Shown one piece after another: positions 25,739-35,278 of a stretch of DNA of 64,000 bases. Made by a program: the position numbers and the translations under genes. The DNA comes from Alphaproteobacteria bacterium. Lineage in GTDB: Bacteria; Pseudomonadota; Alphaproteobacteria; Micavibrionales; Micavibrionaceae. The DNA lies in contig JAJFGV010000043.1 of assembly GCA_021775965.1 (NCBI GenBank), forward strand, positions 186,001 to 250,000, written 5' to 3'. Every line of letters starts with the position of its first letter. The stretch's first letter is position 1. The notes under the pieces were generated by a model that was not told the origin of the DNA, did no database searches, and worked only from the letters and a program-made list of their open reading frames with translations.

Positions 25739-26710
25739 CTAGGCATGCTTTGCGGCGGAAAAGTGCCCGCCCGCGCGATAATGTCCCAAATAGCGCGGCA
25801 AGATCATCCCCATTGCTTGAGGTTGAACGTCCAGATCATCAAAACCCTGCGCTTTTTTTGATACGACGCAATCAGTTCTCAGTAACTCCACCTGGTCTCT
25901 GGTCAAAAGCGGGTTTGGTAAAAGCTCCAAAAATACTGCATCTATTTTCGCCAACCACCATGGCAGAGAAATCAGTTTCCGTGTCCGGCCAGTGTATTCA
26001 AAAAGTCTTTGATAGATTTCTTTGAATGTAACAATCTCCGGCCCTCCCAATTCAAAGATTTTACCTTGCGGATTTTTTTCACCCCTCGCAGGCAACATCA
26101 ACGCCGCCATCACCGCATCGGCGACATCAGCAACATAAACCGGTTGAAACTTTGTGCGTCCGCCGCCAATCAGCGGCAACACAGGTGAAAACCGCGCCAG
26201 CTCCGCAAACTTGTTAAAGAAATTATCGTCCTCGCCAAAAATTACGCTGGGGCGCAGGATGGTTGCTGGTTTAAAAGCCTTGGAAACCACGCTCTCCCCA
26301 GCCAGCTTGGTTTTCGCGTATTTTGATTTCGAGCCTTCAATACCGAGCGCCGAGATATGAACGAAACGCTCCACGTTTTCTTTCTTACAGGCCTTGGCAA
26401 TCATTTCGGGCAGATCAGAATGCGCAAACCAAAACCGTTTTCCGCGGCGCCGCTCAAATAAAATGCCAATACAATTCACCACATATGTCGAACCGGCCAC
26501 AGCTTCTTTGATGCTGTTTTCATCTTTATAATTGCAAGTAAACGGCACAATCTGTCCAACCACGCCATGGGGTTTTAGAAAATAAGCACTCTCGGGCACG
26601 CGCGTTGCCACCTTCACCGTAAAACCACGCTGCGCCAATTCACGCACCACCTGCCGACCGACAAAACCGGTGCCACCGAAGACTGTGGCTATTTTGTTGT
26701 TTGTGTTCAT
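25739..26710 (-). CDS. NAD(P)H-binding SDR-like protein, complex I NDUFA9 family
   Basis: About 323 residues from ATG 26710 (AAGGA just upstream; a start seven codons earlier is possible). The atypical extended SDR motif ATVFGGTGFVGRQVV is followed by 'VNCIGILFE' and 'RPSVIFGEDDNFFN', the pattern of the NDUFA9-like family. In mitochondria this is an accessory subunit of respiratory complex I. In alphaproteobacteria it is a stand-alone gene with a quinone- or lipid-linked role proposed. No nuo genes are nearby. Confidence 0.85.
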   Translation of the reverse strand: MNTNNKIATVFGGTGFVGRQVVRELAQRGFTVKVATRVPESAYFLKPHGVVGQIVPFTCNYKDENSIKEAVAGSTYVVNCIGILFERRRGKRFWFAHSDLPEMIAKACKKENVERFVHISALGIEGSKSKYAKTKLAGESVVSKAFKPATILRPSVIFGEDDNFFNKFAELARFSPVLPLIGGGRTKFQPVYVADVADAVMAALMLPARGEKNPQGKIFELGGPEIVTFKEIYQRLFEYTGRTRKLISLPWWLAKIDAVFLELLPNPLLTRDQVELLRTDCVVSKKAQGFDDLDVQPQAMGMILPRYLGHYRAGGHFSAAKHA

Positions 26711-26785
26711 ATTCCTTACGGCTCCAATCATTCTTCAGCTAATATAGAATGAAACCTTATAGTCGCAAACACCGAATATCTTTAT

Positions 26786-27496
26786 ATGTTACATAAAAGC
26801 CTAATAGCTGCCTTATTCATTACAATATGCGGGCTTTACCCCCAAAATCTGTATGCACAGGAAACGCCTGTTGTGGTGGAATTGTTTACCTCACAAAGCT
26901 GCTCTTCCTGCCCCGCTGCCGATAAATTCCTCAGTGAGCTGGTGCAAGAGAATAAAAACATTATCGCTCTCAGCTGTCATGTCACCTACTGGAACCATTT
27001 GCGCTGGAAAGACACACTTTCAAAACCCGAATGTTCACGGCGTCAACGTGAATACGGCGTTGCCCTGGGAAGGGGCAGCCGCGTCTATACACCGCAGATG
27101 ATCGTCAACGGCAGTGACGAATTTGTCGGCTCTCACCGCAAGAAGGCAAAGAAAGCCATCGCCAATGCGGGTCCGGTAACGCCAATCTCTTTATCGCGCC
27201 AGGACGATAAAACCCTGATGGCGGATTTACCGACGCTACCGGCAAAGATGTATAAGCTGGTGACGTTCGGTTACAAAAACCATCACAGCGAAAATGTCAA
27301 AAGCGGTGAAAATGGCGGCAAAACTTTACGCTCCACCAATGCGGTTGTTTATGCGCCACCAACAGAGTCCTGGGACGGCAGTGCCAAAATGAAAGGCATT
27401 ACGATTCCGAATAACAGCGATATCGATGGTGTCATTGTTTTGGTTCAATCCGCACAGACAGGAGCTGTTGTCAGTGCCGGTAAGATAAAATTCTAA
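26786..27496 (+). CDS. Secreted DUF1223 thioredoxin-fold protein
   Basis: 236 residues with a signal peptide (SLIAALFITICGLYP; cleavage near LYAQE). The core has VVVELFTSQSCSSCPAAD, a CxxC-like pair typical of DUF1223. It then has a stretch 'HVTYWNHLRWKD' and GVALGRGSRVYTPQMIVNG. It is probably a periplasmic thiol protein of unknown partner. The 3' end shares CTAA with the convergent uvrD. Confidence 0.88.
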   Translation: MLHKSLIAALFITICGLYPQNLYAQETPVVVELFTSQSCSSCPAADKFLSELVQENKNIIALSCHVTYWNHLRWKDTLSKPECSRRQREYGVALGRGSRVYTPQMIVNGSDEFVGSHRKKAKKAIANAGPVTPISLSRQDDKTLMADLPTLPAKMYKLVTFGYKNHHSENVKSGENGGKTLRSTNAVVYAPPTESWDGSAKMKGITIPNNSDIDGVIVLVQSAQTGAVVSAGKIKF

Positions 27497-29697
27497 TCAG
27501 GTTTCTCCACGAAACTATCCATGACACGTTTGGTACCGCTTTTTTCAAACGCAATATCCAGCTTGTGTCCATCAATATTGATAATTTTTCCGTAACCGAA
27601 TTTATCGTGAAACACACGATCACCGCGCGATAGAACAACGCCATCTTCTGTTTGAACTTTGCGTTCATGAATCTGTTTTTTCGGTGCAGGCTTTATACCC
27701 GATGAATCCCAATGTGCTGAACGACCCGCCTGAATGCCGGTTTCTGAACTGACCTCAACATGCGCGGGCGGCAACTCATCAACAAAACGTGACGGGATAG
27801 AGTTTACCCAGTTGCCGTACATACGCCGATTGGCGGCAAAGGAAATATAAACCCGCTTCCGCGCGCGTGTAATCCCGACATAGGCCAGCCGCCGTTCTTC
27901 TTCCAAACCTTTTAACCCATGTTCATCCATCGAACGTTGCGAAGGAAACAAACCGTCTTCCCAACCTGGCAAAAACACCGCATCAAATTCCAATCCTTTG
28001 GCGCCGTGTAATGTCATGATCGTGGCAAAATCTCCGCCTGCGCCTTGCTGGTTTTCCAGCACCAGCGCCACGTGCTCTAAAAATTCCTGCAGGGAATCAT
28101 ATTCCTGCATCCCCGATACAAGTTCCTTTAAATTCTCCAGCCGTCCTGGTGCTTCGGGGGTTTTATCGGCCTGCCACATCGCCATATAGCCCGATTCATC
28201 AAGGATTTGCGCGGTGAGCGCCGCATGATGTGTTGTGCTGGTCAAAGACCTCCAGCGCGCAAAATCATCCATTAATTTCATCAAAGTGGCTTTTACTTTG
28301 GGCCGCAATTCATCGGTCTGGGTTAAGTCCAGTATCGCATCATGCAGGCTGATCCCCTTGCTGCGCCCATGTGCATAAAGTGTTTGCACCGTCGCATCAC
28401 CAAGTCCGCGCTTGGGCGTATTTATAATCCGCTCCAGCGCCAGATCATCCGCCGATTGTGACGTCACGCGCAAATAAGCCAGCGCATCACGAATTTCCAT
28501 GCGCTCGTAAAAACGTGGACCACCAATCACACGGTAGGGTAATCCCAACTGGATAAACCGTTCTTCAAACTCACGCGTCTGAAAACCCGCACGAATCAGC
28601 ACGGCGATCTGATTTAAATTCCACTTCTTACGCTGCAGCTGTTCAATCTCTTCGCCAATCCAGCGCGCTTCCGCCTGACCATCATACAACCCGTGGACAA
28701 CAACCTTTTCACCCTCTCCAGCCTCTGACCACAACGTCTTTCCCAGCCGCCCGTCATTGTTGGAAATGACGCCTGCTGCGGCGTTCAGAATATTATTGGT
28801 CGAGCGGTAATTTTGCTCAAGCCGTACAATTTTGGCGCCAGGAAAATCTTTCTCAAACTTCAAGATGTTTCCCACTTCCGCGCCACGCCAACCATAAATC
28901 GATTGATCATCATCACCGACGCAGCAAATATTGTTCGAGCCTTGTGCCAATAATCGTAGCCACAAATACTGCGCGACATTGGTGTCCTGATATTCATCAA
29001 CCAGTAAATATTTAAACCGCCGGTGATAATCAGCCAGAACATTGGCATGATCCGGATTTCTAAAAATCGTAATCATGTGCAGCAAGAGATCGCCAAAATC
29101 ACAAGCGTTAACGGCTCGAAGACGCGCTTGATATAGCTTATACAGAATTGGTAATTTACCGTCGGCCACGTCTCCCGCATCATCCAGCGTAATCTGATCT
29201 GGTGTTAACCCACGATCCTTCCAACGATCAATGTAATGGATCATGGCTTTCGGCGCCCATTTTTTGACATCGATATTTTCAATTTCCATGATTTGTTTGA
29301 GCAAACGCACTTGATCATCCGGGTCTAAAATCGTGAAATTACTCGATAGCCCCACCAGATCAGCATGAGAGCGCAGCATTCGCGCCGCCAATGAATGAAA
29401 CGTACCAAGCCACCACCCTTCCACTGGCTGCCCACCAAGCAAATTACTCACCCGCTGCTTCATTTCCTGCGCCGCTTTGTTGGTAAAGGTGACAGAAAGA
29501 ATCTGCCCCGGATAAGCCTTGCCCGTATGAAGAAGATGTGAAAGCCTCGTGGTTAAAACCCGCGTCTTGCCCGTCCCGGCACCAGCCAGCACCAGAACAG
29601 GGCCATCCAGCGCCTCCACCGCCTCACGCTGCGGCGAATTCAGGGAGCCAAAATAATCCGGCTCTGTCGGTTGTATGGGGGATAAACTATCCTGCAT
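27493..29697 (-). CDS. uvrD: UvrD/PcrA-type ATP-dependent DNA helicase
   Basis: 734 residues, superfamily 1A. Q-motif LNSPQREAV, Walker A AGAGTGKT (residues 38-45), motif II LVDEYQDTN, motif III GDDDQSIYGWRGA, motif IV EQNYRS, motif V TLHGAKGLEFDAVF and motif VI AYVGITRARK are all present. The C-terminus holds a PcrA-like Tudor segment around 'GDRVFHDKFGYGKI'. It unwinds DNA in excision and mismatch repair. UvrD and PcrA cannot be separated by sequence alone. Confidence 0.96.
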   Translation of the reverse strand: MQDSLSPIQPTEPDYFGSLNSPQREAVEALDGPVLVLAGAGTGKTRVLTTRLSHLLHTGKAYPGQILSVTFTNKAAQEMKQRVSNLLGGQPVEGWWLGTFHSLAARMLRSHADLVGLSSNFTILDPDDQVRLLKQIMEIENIDVKKWAPKAMIHYIDRWKDRGLTPDQITLDDAGDVADGKLPILYKLYQARLRAVNACDFGDLLLHMITIFRNPDHANVLADYHRRFKYLLVDEYQDTNVAQYLWLRLLAQGSNNICCVGDDDQSIYGWRGAEVGNILKFEKDFPGAKIVRLEQNYRSTNNILNAAAGVISNNDGRLGKTLWSEAGEGEKVVVHGLYDGQAEARWIGEEIEQLQRKKWNLNQIAVLIRAGFQTREFEERFIQLGLPYRVIGGPRFYERMEIRDALAYLRVTSQSADDLALERIINTPKRGLGDATVQTLYAHGRSKGISLHDAILDLTQTDELRPKVKATLMKLMDDFARWRSLTSTTHHAALTAQILDESGYMAMWQADKTPEAPGRLENLKELVSGMQEYDSLQEFLEHVALVLENQQGAGGDFATIMTLHGAKGLEFDAVFLPGWEDGLFPSQRSMDEHGLKGLEEERRLAYVGITRARKRVYISFAANRRMYGNWVNSIPSRFVDELPPAHVEVSSETGIQAGRSAHWDSSGIKPAPKKQIHERKVQTEDGVVLSRGDRVFHDKFGYGKIINIDGHKLDIAFEKSGTKRVMDSFVEKPD

Positions 29698-29747
29698 ATA
29701 TTATTGATAGGCGTTTTGGCAGGCAGAACGCAAGTATAGCGGGCAAA

Positions 29748-30800
29748 TTAACCGGCCTGTTTTTTGGAACCCGGCCCAGCCGCAGCGGCAATCTGATTAC
29801 GCCCGGCATGTTTGGCCTGATAAAGTGCAGCATCGGCCCGGCCAATAAGATCATCGACTGATTCACCCTCTGTGTGCTGCGCAACACCACCGGACAACGT
29901 AATACGGCCCAGCTTGTCACCCGTCGCCCTGTTGATGACATCTTTTCCAGCCACAGCCTGACGCAGAGAATCTCCAACTTTAACGCCGCCTTGCAAACCG
30001 GTATCCGGCAAAATAATTGCAAATTCTTCACCACCATAACGGGCAGCAATATCCTTACCTTTCACGCCGTCAATCAACGTGCGCGCCACCAGTTTTAAAA
30101 CCTGATCGCCGACCTGGTGGCCGTAATTATCATTGAAACTTTTGAAATGATCGATATCCATCATGATAAGCGTAAAATCTACCCCTTCTTCAGCAGATTC
30201 AAGCGCTATTCTCTGAATCTCGGAATCAAAAGATTTGCGGTTGGCCAGCATAGTCAGCCCATCCGTCATCGCTTCCTTGCGAACGGTATCAAGATCTTGT
30301 TGTAGCTCTTGCATAGACTCGGAAGATTTTTTCAGCTCTTCTTCCAGCTTTTGGTTCTGCTCTTCCATATCTTTTGTACTTGAAAGAACGCCTTCGACAA
30401 CTTTCTTAACTGCTTCCTGATCCAGATCTCCATCAAGCTGACCCTTCATGCCGGACAGTGTCACGCCGTATTCAGACGTCGCTGCTTTCACGTCATCAAC
30501 AATGGTACTAACTTCTTTGATGGTTGCCTGAATTTCGGAGCCCGCCTGACGAACGCGATCATTTTCCTTACCCTCACTCAAAAACCGCTGATGCAATTCC
30601 TGACACTGCGCATCGGTGATGTCATCACTATTGGCAACAAGAATATCAATGGCGCGGGTGACTTCCGGATTTAGCGAAGCATAATAGACATACCACAGCT
30701 CGTAATTCTCCGGCGTCGGCGCAAGCTTTTCCTTATGCATACGCTCAATAGCGTCGCTGGCGAATTCATTGGCTTTTTCTATGGTATCCGAATATGGCAC
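29748..30800 (-). CDS. Diguanylate cyclase (GGDEF) with helical N-terminal region
   Basis: 350 residues. The N-terminal ~150 residues are helical with coiled-coil character and no membrane span. The opening region (MPYSDTIEKANEFASDAIERM) resembles the DgcA/DgcB-type N-terminus of alphaproteobacteria. The C-terminal GGDEF domain has MMDIDHFKSFND and the active-site loop RYGGEEF. The inhibitory I-site position (RxxD) reads KGKD, so product inhibition may be weakened. It makes cyclic di-GMP. Confidence 0.92.
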   Translation of the reverse strand: MPYSDTIEKANEFASDAIERMHKEKLAPTPENYELWYVYYASLNPEVTRAIDILVANSDDITDAQCQELHQRFLSEGKENDRVRQAGSEIQATIKEVSTIVDDVKAATSEYGVTLSGMKGQLDGDLDQEAVKKVVEGVLSSTKDMEEQNQKLEEELKKSSESMQELQQDLDTVRKEAMTDGLTMLANRKSFDSEIQRIALESAEEGVDFTLIMMDIDHFKSFNDNYGHQVGDQVLKLVARTLIDGVKGKDIAARYGGEEFAIILPDTGLQGGVKVGDSLRQAVAGKDVINRATGDKLGRITLSGGVAQHTEGESVDDLIGRADAALYQAKHAGRNQIAAAAGPGSKKQAG

Positions 30801-30931
30801 GATCCAAGGCCTTACATATTTTTTTCAAACTCTAACAGGGTTGTCTTTGTACAAAAAGACAATTCCAGATGCGTCCATTATGAACGATCAAAGCTTAATT
30901 CTATTATAATACATTATTGAAACTGTTCTGT

Positions 30932-31783
30932 CTAAAGCCCCGGATTTGCTGGATTAAACTGATAGTCCTCACCGCTCCAATAAAGGGTCAGAGGCTCACA
31001 TTGATTATCGCGGATTTCAAGGGCGACATGGCAGTTCTCTATCCCGGAATTGGAATCCGCCACCAAAGGATGTTCGACCAACGCCATCTCCACGTCAGGA
31101 TTGCAAACACTGTCCTGGCCCTCTGTGGGCAGACGAAATAAACTTGTTTGCGGTTTACCGGTAACGGGGTTCTCGGCCACGGCCAAAATAACATCGGACC
31201 TATAGCTCGCCTTTCCGGTTTCGGTATTGATCTTGTCATTACCGGTCACATCAACCCCGACCATAATTTGCTCATCCTGACCATCACAATCAAGATCGGC
31301 CTGGATATGTTCGCCATAGCGCCAATAGACATCCGGGCTATCTTGCGCCAGGACATTCATCCAGCGCGGATAGGCACTGAATTTATGCTGCGCGCCTTTT
31401 TCATCAAGGCCCGAAGCCAAAACATCAGCCCGACTTTCAGTTAAATCTGTCAGGCAGGATAATTCAGTAAGACGCCCCACGGCTTTGGTTTCCACCTGCG
31501 ACGCTTCCCATCCACATTGCAAATCGCGATAGACCAGCCAGGAGCGCTGCGCTATTTTTAAGCCCTCTGCCGTTTTATCTTTTTTGTCTTCAAGAATTTT
31601 TCCAAAAACTATATTAAGCCGCTCCTGCGCATCTTCGTAATGGCGATTGACGCAATCCATCATGTCGGTGGTGTTTTTTACGTTTTTGCAATGGCCGGAT
31701 TGCGCCTGTCCCGCCGAAGACGAACCGAGCAGAATGAAAAGCGTTAATAAGATAAATGAAAAGCGCATAAAAGGAATTTTCAA
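30932..31783 (-). CDS. Secreted protein with LprI-type (DUF1311) domain
   Basis: 283 residues with a signal peptide (FILLTLFILLGSSSAGQA). The mature N-terminal ~100 residues have the LprI/DUF1311 pattern: spaced cysteines, 'DMMDCVNRHYEDAQERLN' and 'QRSWLVYRDLQCGWEA'. The C-terminal part is a beta-rich domain of unknown type with a 'DLDCDGQDEQIMVG' loop that could bind calcium. LprI-type domains inhibit lysozyme in some bacteria. That role is not shown here. Confidence 0.75.
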   Translation of the reverse strand: MKIPFMRFSFILLTLFILLGSSSAGQAQSGHCKNVKNTTDMMDCVNRHYEDAQERLNIVFGKILEDKKDKTAEGLKIAQRSWLVYRDLQCGWEASQVETKAVGRLTELSCLTDLTESRADVLASGLDEKGAQHKFSAYPRWMNVLAQDSPDVYWRYGEHIQADLDCDGQDEQIMVGVDVTGNDKINTETGKASYRSDVILAVAENPVTGKPQTSLFRLPTEGQDSVCNPDVEMALVEHPLVADSNSGIENCHVALEIRDNQCEPLTLYWSGEDYQFNPANPGL

Positions 31784-31880
31784 TTTTGAAGTATTAGAAA
31801 AAGAACCCTGTTTTTGATTGTAGCTGAATTACAGGGAAGTTAATAGGTCTGGAAGAAAGCTATCCTTGGTAATTTGATGG

Positions 31881-32969
31881 TTAAACCATAACCGGCTGAT
31901 CGGGTTGCGGCGGATTAAACTCCCTGTCATATACGTTCTTTGCAATACTTTCAGCTTGTGCAATCAGTGCGGCTTCATTTGTCAGACGAACCATATCTTT
32001 TACATCCGGTGCCAAAGCATTATCAGGAGAATAAGCTGCTTTCATGGCCATTATTCCTGCAAGACTTTGTCCCGCCAAACCGATATTTCCGGCATCCGCC
32101 TTCTGCGCGTCACGCGTATCAACATTGGTTGGTCCCTCCATGGGTTTGGCTTCTTCTACAACACGCGTAAGGTTATCTTCTACTTTAGCAGCACTACCTT
32201 TTGCTATCATAAACTGGTCAACTTCAGGAATGATCTTGGGATTGGGTTTATCGGGGTCAAGCGCCAATATGTCTTGGAATCTATGACCATCTGCAACAAT
32301 CTGCGCCAAATTTGTTTCATATTTGGGGGCAGGTAAAGGTGCCGAACTCGTAAGAGCACCAATATCAGCAAGAGAATCTGGTTGTGAATCGGCCTGCATC
32401 CTGACCGTATCTTCGACTTCTGCCAATATTTGTTCTATTTTTTTTGAGCCCTTACTTGTCAAATCCTCAAAAAGTGAATTCGCATTAACGCCCGCCTTAG
32501 CGGTTGTGAACGCCTTTGAAGCCATACTGCCCAGACCTGCCCCTACCAATGAGGTGCCGGGACTAGCGCCAACCAGTAATCCAAGTTTACCGCCTTCTGC
32601 CATTGTGTTCTGCATTAAATCACCCGGATCATGTCCGTTGGATTTTATGGCGTTACATACATCGCCCTGTATCTTTCGAATACCATCAGCGCATGCACTC
32701 ATTCCTCTATCTGCCTGCTCTTGCACACTCGCTACCGGTGCCTGGTTTTGTTTAGCCTGGGCTCCAACATTACCTGAACCCTGAAGGCTTACATTCTGTT
32801 GAGTAACTGACGACGTGCTGATTGGGGCAATTTTGATACCAGCGGATTGAAACAATGTGCTTGATGGTGTTTTTGATGATTGTGATGGTTCTGTAGTGGT
32901 GCCTGAGGATCCTCCAAATGCCTTTAGAGCCCTATCTAATATATCTCCGCTGCTTATATGCTCGGTCAC
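31881..32969 (-). CDS. Orphan protein with Ser/Gln-rich N-terminus and Gly/Ala core
   Basis: 362 residues, apparently starting at GTG 32969. Residues 1-85 are Ser, Thr and Gln rich and look disordered. A middle stretch (GLLVGASPGTSLVGAGLGSM) has glycine-zipper spacing. The C-terminal half is mixed helical with many Asp and Pro. No signal peptide or known domain is seen. A perfect-consensus promoter region and hairpins lie upstream on the other side. Similar orphan genes with this composition occur at 36673-38745 and 57033-57821. Confidence 0.6.
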   Translation of the reverse strand: MTEHISSGDILDRALKAFGGSSGTTTEPSQSSKTPSSTLFQSAGIKIAPISTSSVTQQNVSLQGSGNVGAQAKQNQAPVASVQEQADRGMSACADGIRKIQGDVCNAIKSNGHDPGDLMQNTMAEGGKLGLLVGASPGTSLVGAGLGSMASKAFTTAKAGVNANSLFEDLTSKGSKKIEQILAEVEDTVRMQADSQPDSLADIGALTSSAPLPAPKYETNLAQIVADGHRFQDILALDPDKPNPKIIPEVDQFMIAKGSAAKVEDNLTRVVEEAKPMEGPTNVDTRDAQKADAGNIGLAGQSLAGIMAMKAAYSPDNALAPDVKDMVRLTNEAALIAQAESIAKNVYDREFNPPQPDQPVMV

Positions 32970-33066
32970 TATTCACACCACTCTCAAATTACGTTTTTTT
33001 ATTTCTTATATTTTTTTTGCTATTCACTTATTTTACCGTAAATACAGTGCTTTTTACAAATTTGAG

Positions 33067-33209
33067 CACCCCTATAGGGTGACAAACAGCCGCCCACTGC
33101 ATTGTGCAGTGCAAAATTTATGATTAAGTCATTGATTTTATGAAGATATAATGAAGGACGTGGCAGGCTAGAATAATCAATCGGGGTTAGGGGCAACACC
33201 TGCTAACCC
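33067..33209. other. Intergenic stretch with three perfect hairpins
   Basis: CACCC/GGGTG (33067-33071/33077-33081), CACTGCA/TGCAGTG (33095-33101/33105-33111, 3-base loop) and GGGTTAG/CTAACCC (33184-33190/33203-33209, with two further G-C pairs inside) follow each other. They may be part of a small RNA, or of terminators and operators, between the divergent orphan gene and the small plus-strand gene. No riboswitch consensus is recognised. Confidence 0.4.
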
Positions 33210-33253
33210 ATGGATCTCCAAGTGGGGAACCCTACCTTCCGATGTCAGGAACA

Positions 33254-33291
33254 AGAAATTTGTTGACATAATAAAAAATTTCTCTTATACA
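33254..33291 (+). promoter_or_regulatory. Strong sigma70-type promoter with overlapping inverted repeat
   Basis: TTGACA (33263-33268), a 17-bp spacer, then TATACA (33286-33291) is near-perfect consensus. An inverted repeat AGAAATTT (33254-33261) / AAATTTCT (33276-33283) brackets the -35 box and could be a repressor site. It drives the 73-residue gene at 33324. Confidence 0.75.
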
Positions 33292-33323
33292 ATTGCAATT
33301 AACTTTATTTAAAGGAGTAAGCT

Positions 33324-33545
33324 ATGACTACAAAAGGCGTTGTAATTAACTGTTCAGGTGATGAGGTCGTCCGTCTAACCAAAAATTGGAACGGAATTAA
33401 AGGAAGGCTTCATGAGCAAGGGATTGAATGTGAGCTTACTGAGGGTTCACTTAATTCAACGTGCTGTATCTTGAATTCAGACAGTATAACCTTTGAACAG
33501 TTGTCTAATGCTGCTGATGCGATTGCATTCGGTTTGAGTCAGTAA
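33324..33545 (+). CDS. Small protein of unknown function (73 aa)
   Basis: 73 residues, with AAAGGAG seven bases before the ATG and a consensus promoter, so it should be well expressed. It is soluble with three cysteines (one near residue 10 and a neighbouring pair, TCCIL). No signal peptide or known domain is seen. Its length, the good ribosome site and the AT-rich promoter argue for a real gene. No homologue is recognised. Confidence 0.7.
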   Translation: MTTKGVVINCSGDEVVRLTKNWNGIKGRLHEQGIECELTEGSLNSTCCILNSDSITFEQLSNAADAIAFGLSQ

Positions 33546-33586
33546 ATTTGTTTTTATTTCTGGCATCAACTAAAGCCTACGAAACT

Positions 33587-35119
33587 CTAATTTAGTGACA
33601 CCCGCCTGTAACTTAAGGCCTCGGCGATATGGGTTTTGGTCAAAACAGCCGGTGCCCCATCAAGGTCGGCAATGGTTCTTGCCACACGCAAAATCCGAAA
33701 ATAGGCCCGGGCGGACAGCTTTGCGCTCTCCATAGATCTATTCAGCAATGTTTTCGCGTCATCTTCCAGCGGTGCAATCTCCTCAAGCATCTTACCATCA
33801 GCATGCGCATTCACATGAACGCCGAACCCTGTATCGCCTTCTTTTTTGTGCTGCGCAAAACGTGCCTCCTGCAGATCACGCGCACGACCAACGCGCGCCG
33901 ATACCACCGCAGAGGATTCACCACTCGCACTATCCAGGTCACTCACCTTCACGGCGGGCACATCGACCTGCATATCGATGCGGTCCATCATTGGACCGGA
34001 AATCTTCGCCTGATAATCAGCGGCGCAGCGCGGCACTTTCGTGCATTCCAAATCAGGATCACCAAGATGACCGCAGCGGCAAGGGTTCATCGCCGCAATC
34101 AACTGAAACCGCGCCGGATACTTAACATGCGCGTTCACCCGCGCGACCAGCGCATCACCGGTTTCCATCGGCTGGCGCAGCGATTCCAAAGTGCTGCGCG
34201 CAAATTCAGGAAGTTCATCCAAAAACAAAACACCGTTATGCGCCAGCGAAATTTCCCCCGGCTTCACTTTATGCCCGCCACCAATCAACGAAGGCAGCGA
34301 CGCGGAATTATGCGGATCACGAAACGGGCGGCGTTTTAAAAGTCCCCCTTCGGGCAGTGTTCCGGCTAGCGAATGGATCATCGAAACCTCCAGCGCTTCA
34401 CGCGGGGACAGCGGCGGTAAAATTCCCGGCAAACACGATGCCAACATCGACTTGCCCGAACCGGGCGGGCCAATCATCAACAAATTATGCCCGCCAGCCG
34501 CCGCAATCTCGAGCGCGCGCTTGGCGGTTTCCTGTCCCTTGACTTCGGCCAGATCCGGCACACGCATCGGCCCTTCTTTACCCAACGTCGCAACGGGCCG
34601 CGACATGACCTGCGTGCCTTTGATGTGATTGATGAGCTGCAGCAAATCACGCGGCGCGAGGATATCGATATCTCCCGCCCAGGCCGCTTCGCCGCCGCAG
34701 GCTTCGGGACAAATTAATTTGTTATCATTCGCACCGGCATGCATCGCCGCCGGTAAAATTCCGGTGACTGAACGAATGCTGGCATCAAGTGCCAGTTCAC
34801 CCAGCACGACATATTCTTCGAGTTCTTCTTTGGGAATAACATCCATCGCCGCCAGTAATCCCAGCGCGATGGGGAGATCGTAATGCGAGCCTTCTTTCGC
34901 CACATCGGCGGGGGCAAGATTAACAGTGAGACGTTTCGCGGGAAGCGACAGCCCCAGCGCATGCAGCGCCGCGCGCACGCGTTCCTTGCTTTCGGCCACT
35001 GCCTTGTCCGGCAAGCCAACAATGTTAAACGCCACCATACCATTGGCGATCTGCACCTGCACATCGACAGGCTTCACATCAATGCCCTGAAAGGCGACGG
35101 TGTTAACGCGCGCTACCAC
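33587..35119 (-). CDS. comM: YifB/ComM-type Mg-chelatase-like AAA+ ATPase
   Basis: About 510 residues from GTG 35119, with GGAGA ten bases upstream; a TTG further up has no ribosome site. The N-terminus (VARVNTVAFQGID, then VGLPDKAVAESKERVRAAL) is the lon-like domain of YifB. The ATPase has Walker A MIGPPGSGKSML and Walker B VLFLDELPEF. A zinc-like MNPCRCGHLGD motif and the C-terminal Mg-chelatase domain follow. ComM promotes branch migration during natural transformation. Confidence 0.93.
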   Translation of the reverse strand: MVARVNTVAFQGIDVKPVDVQVQIANGMVAFNIVGLPDKAVAESKERVRAALHALGLSLPAKRLTVNLAPADVAKEGSHYDLPIALGLLAAMDVIPKEELEEYVVLGELALDASIRSVTGILPAAMHAGANDNKLICPEACGGEAAWAGDIDILAPRDLLQLINHIKGTQVMSRPVATLGKEGPMRVPDLAEVKGQETAKRALEIAAAGGHNLLMIGPPGSGKSMLASCLPGILPPLSPREALEVSMIHSLAGTLPEGGLLKRRPFRDPHNSASLPSLIGGGHKVKPGEISLAHNGVLFLDELPEFARSTLESLRQPMETGDALVARVNAHVKYPARFQLIAAMNPCRCGHLGDPDLECTKVPRCAADYQAKISGPMMDRIDMQVDVPAVKVSDLDSASGESSAVVSARVGRARDLQEARFAQHKKEGDTGFGVHVNAHADGKMLEEIAPLEDDAKTLLNRSMESAKLSARAYFRILRVARTIADLDGAPAVLTKTHIAEALSYRRVSLN

Positions 35120-35278
35120 AACGAAACTTCTCCACAATTATCAAAAATCGCCGAAAACACCGGGATTTCCCAGCTTTATCGCACAGCCCCATAAAAAAGG
35201 AAAGCGCGTTAAGAACTTGTTCATCTTTAGGGTTTAAGAGAGAGGATAGATGTTCGTTTTAGATGAAGGGTAAGAGAG

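Noticed and set aside
33184-33240. Riboswitch upstream of the 73-residue gene
   Set aside because: The hairpins lie upstream of the recognised promoter, and no known aptamer consensus is seen.
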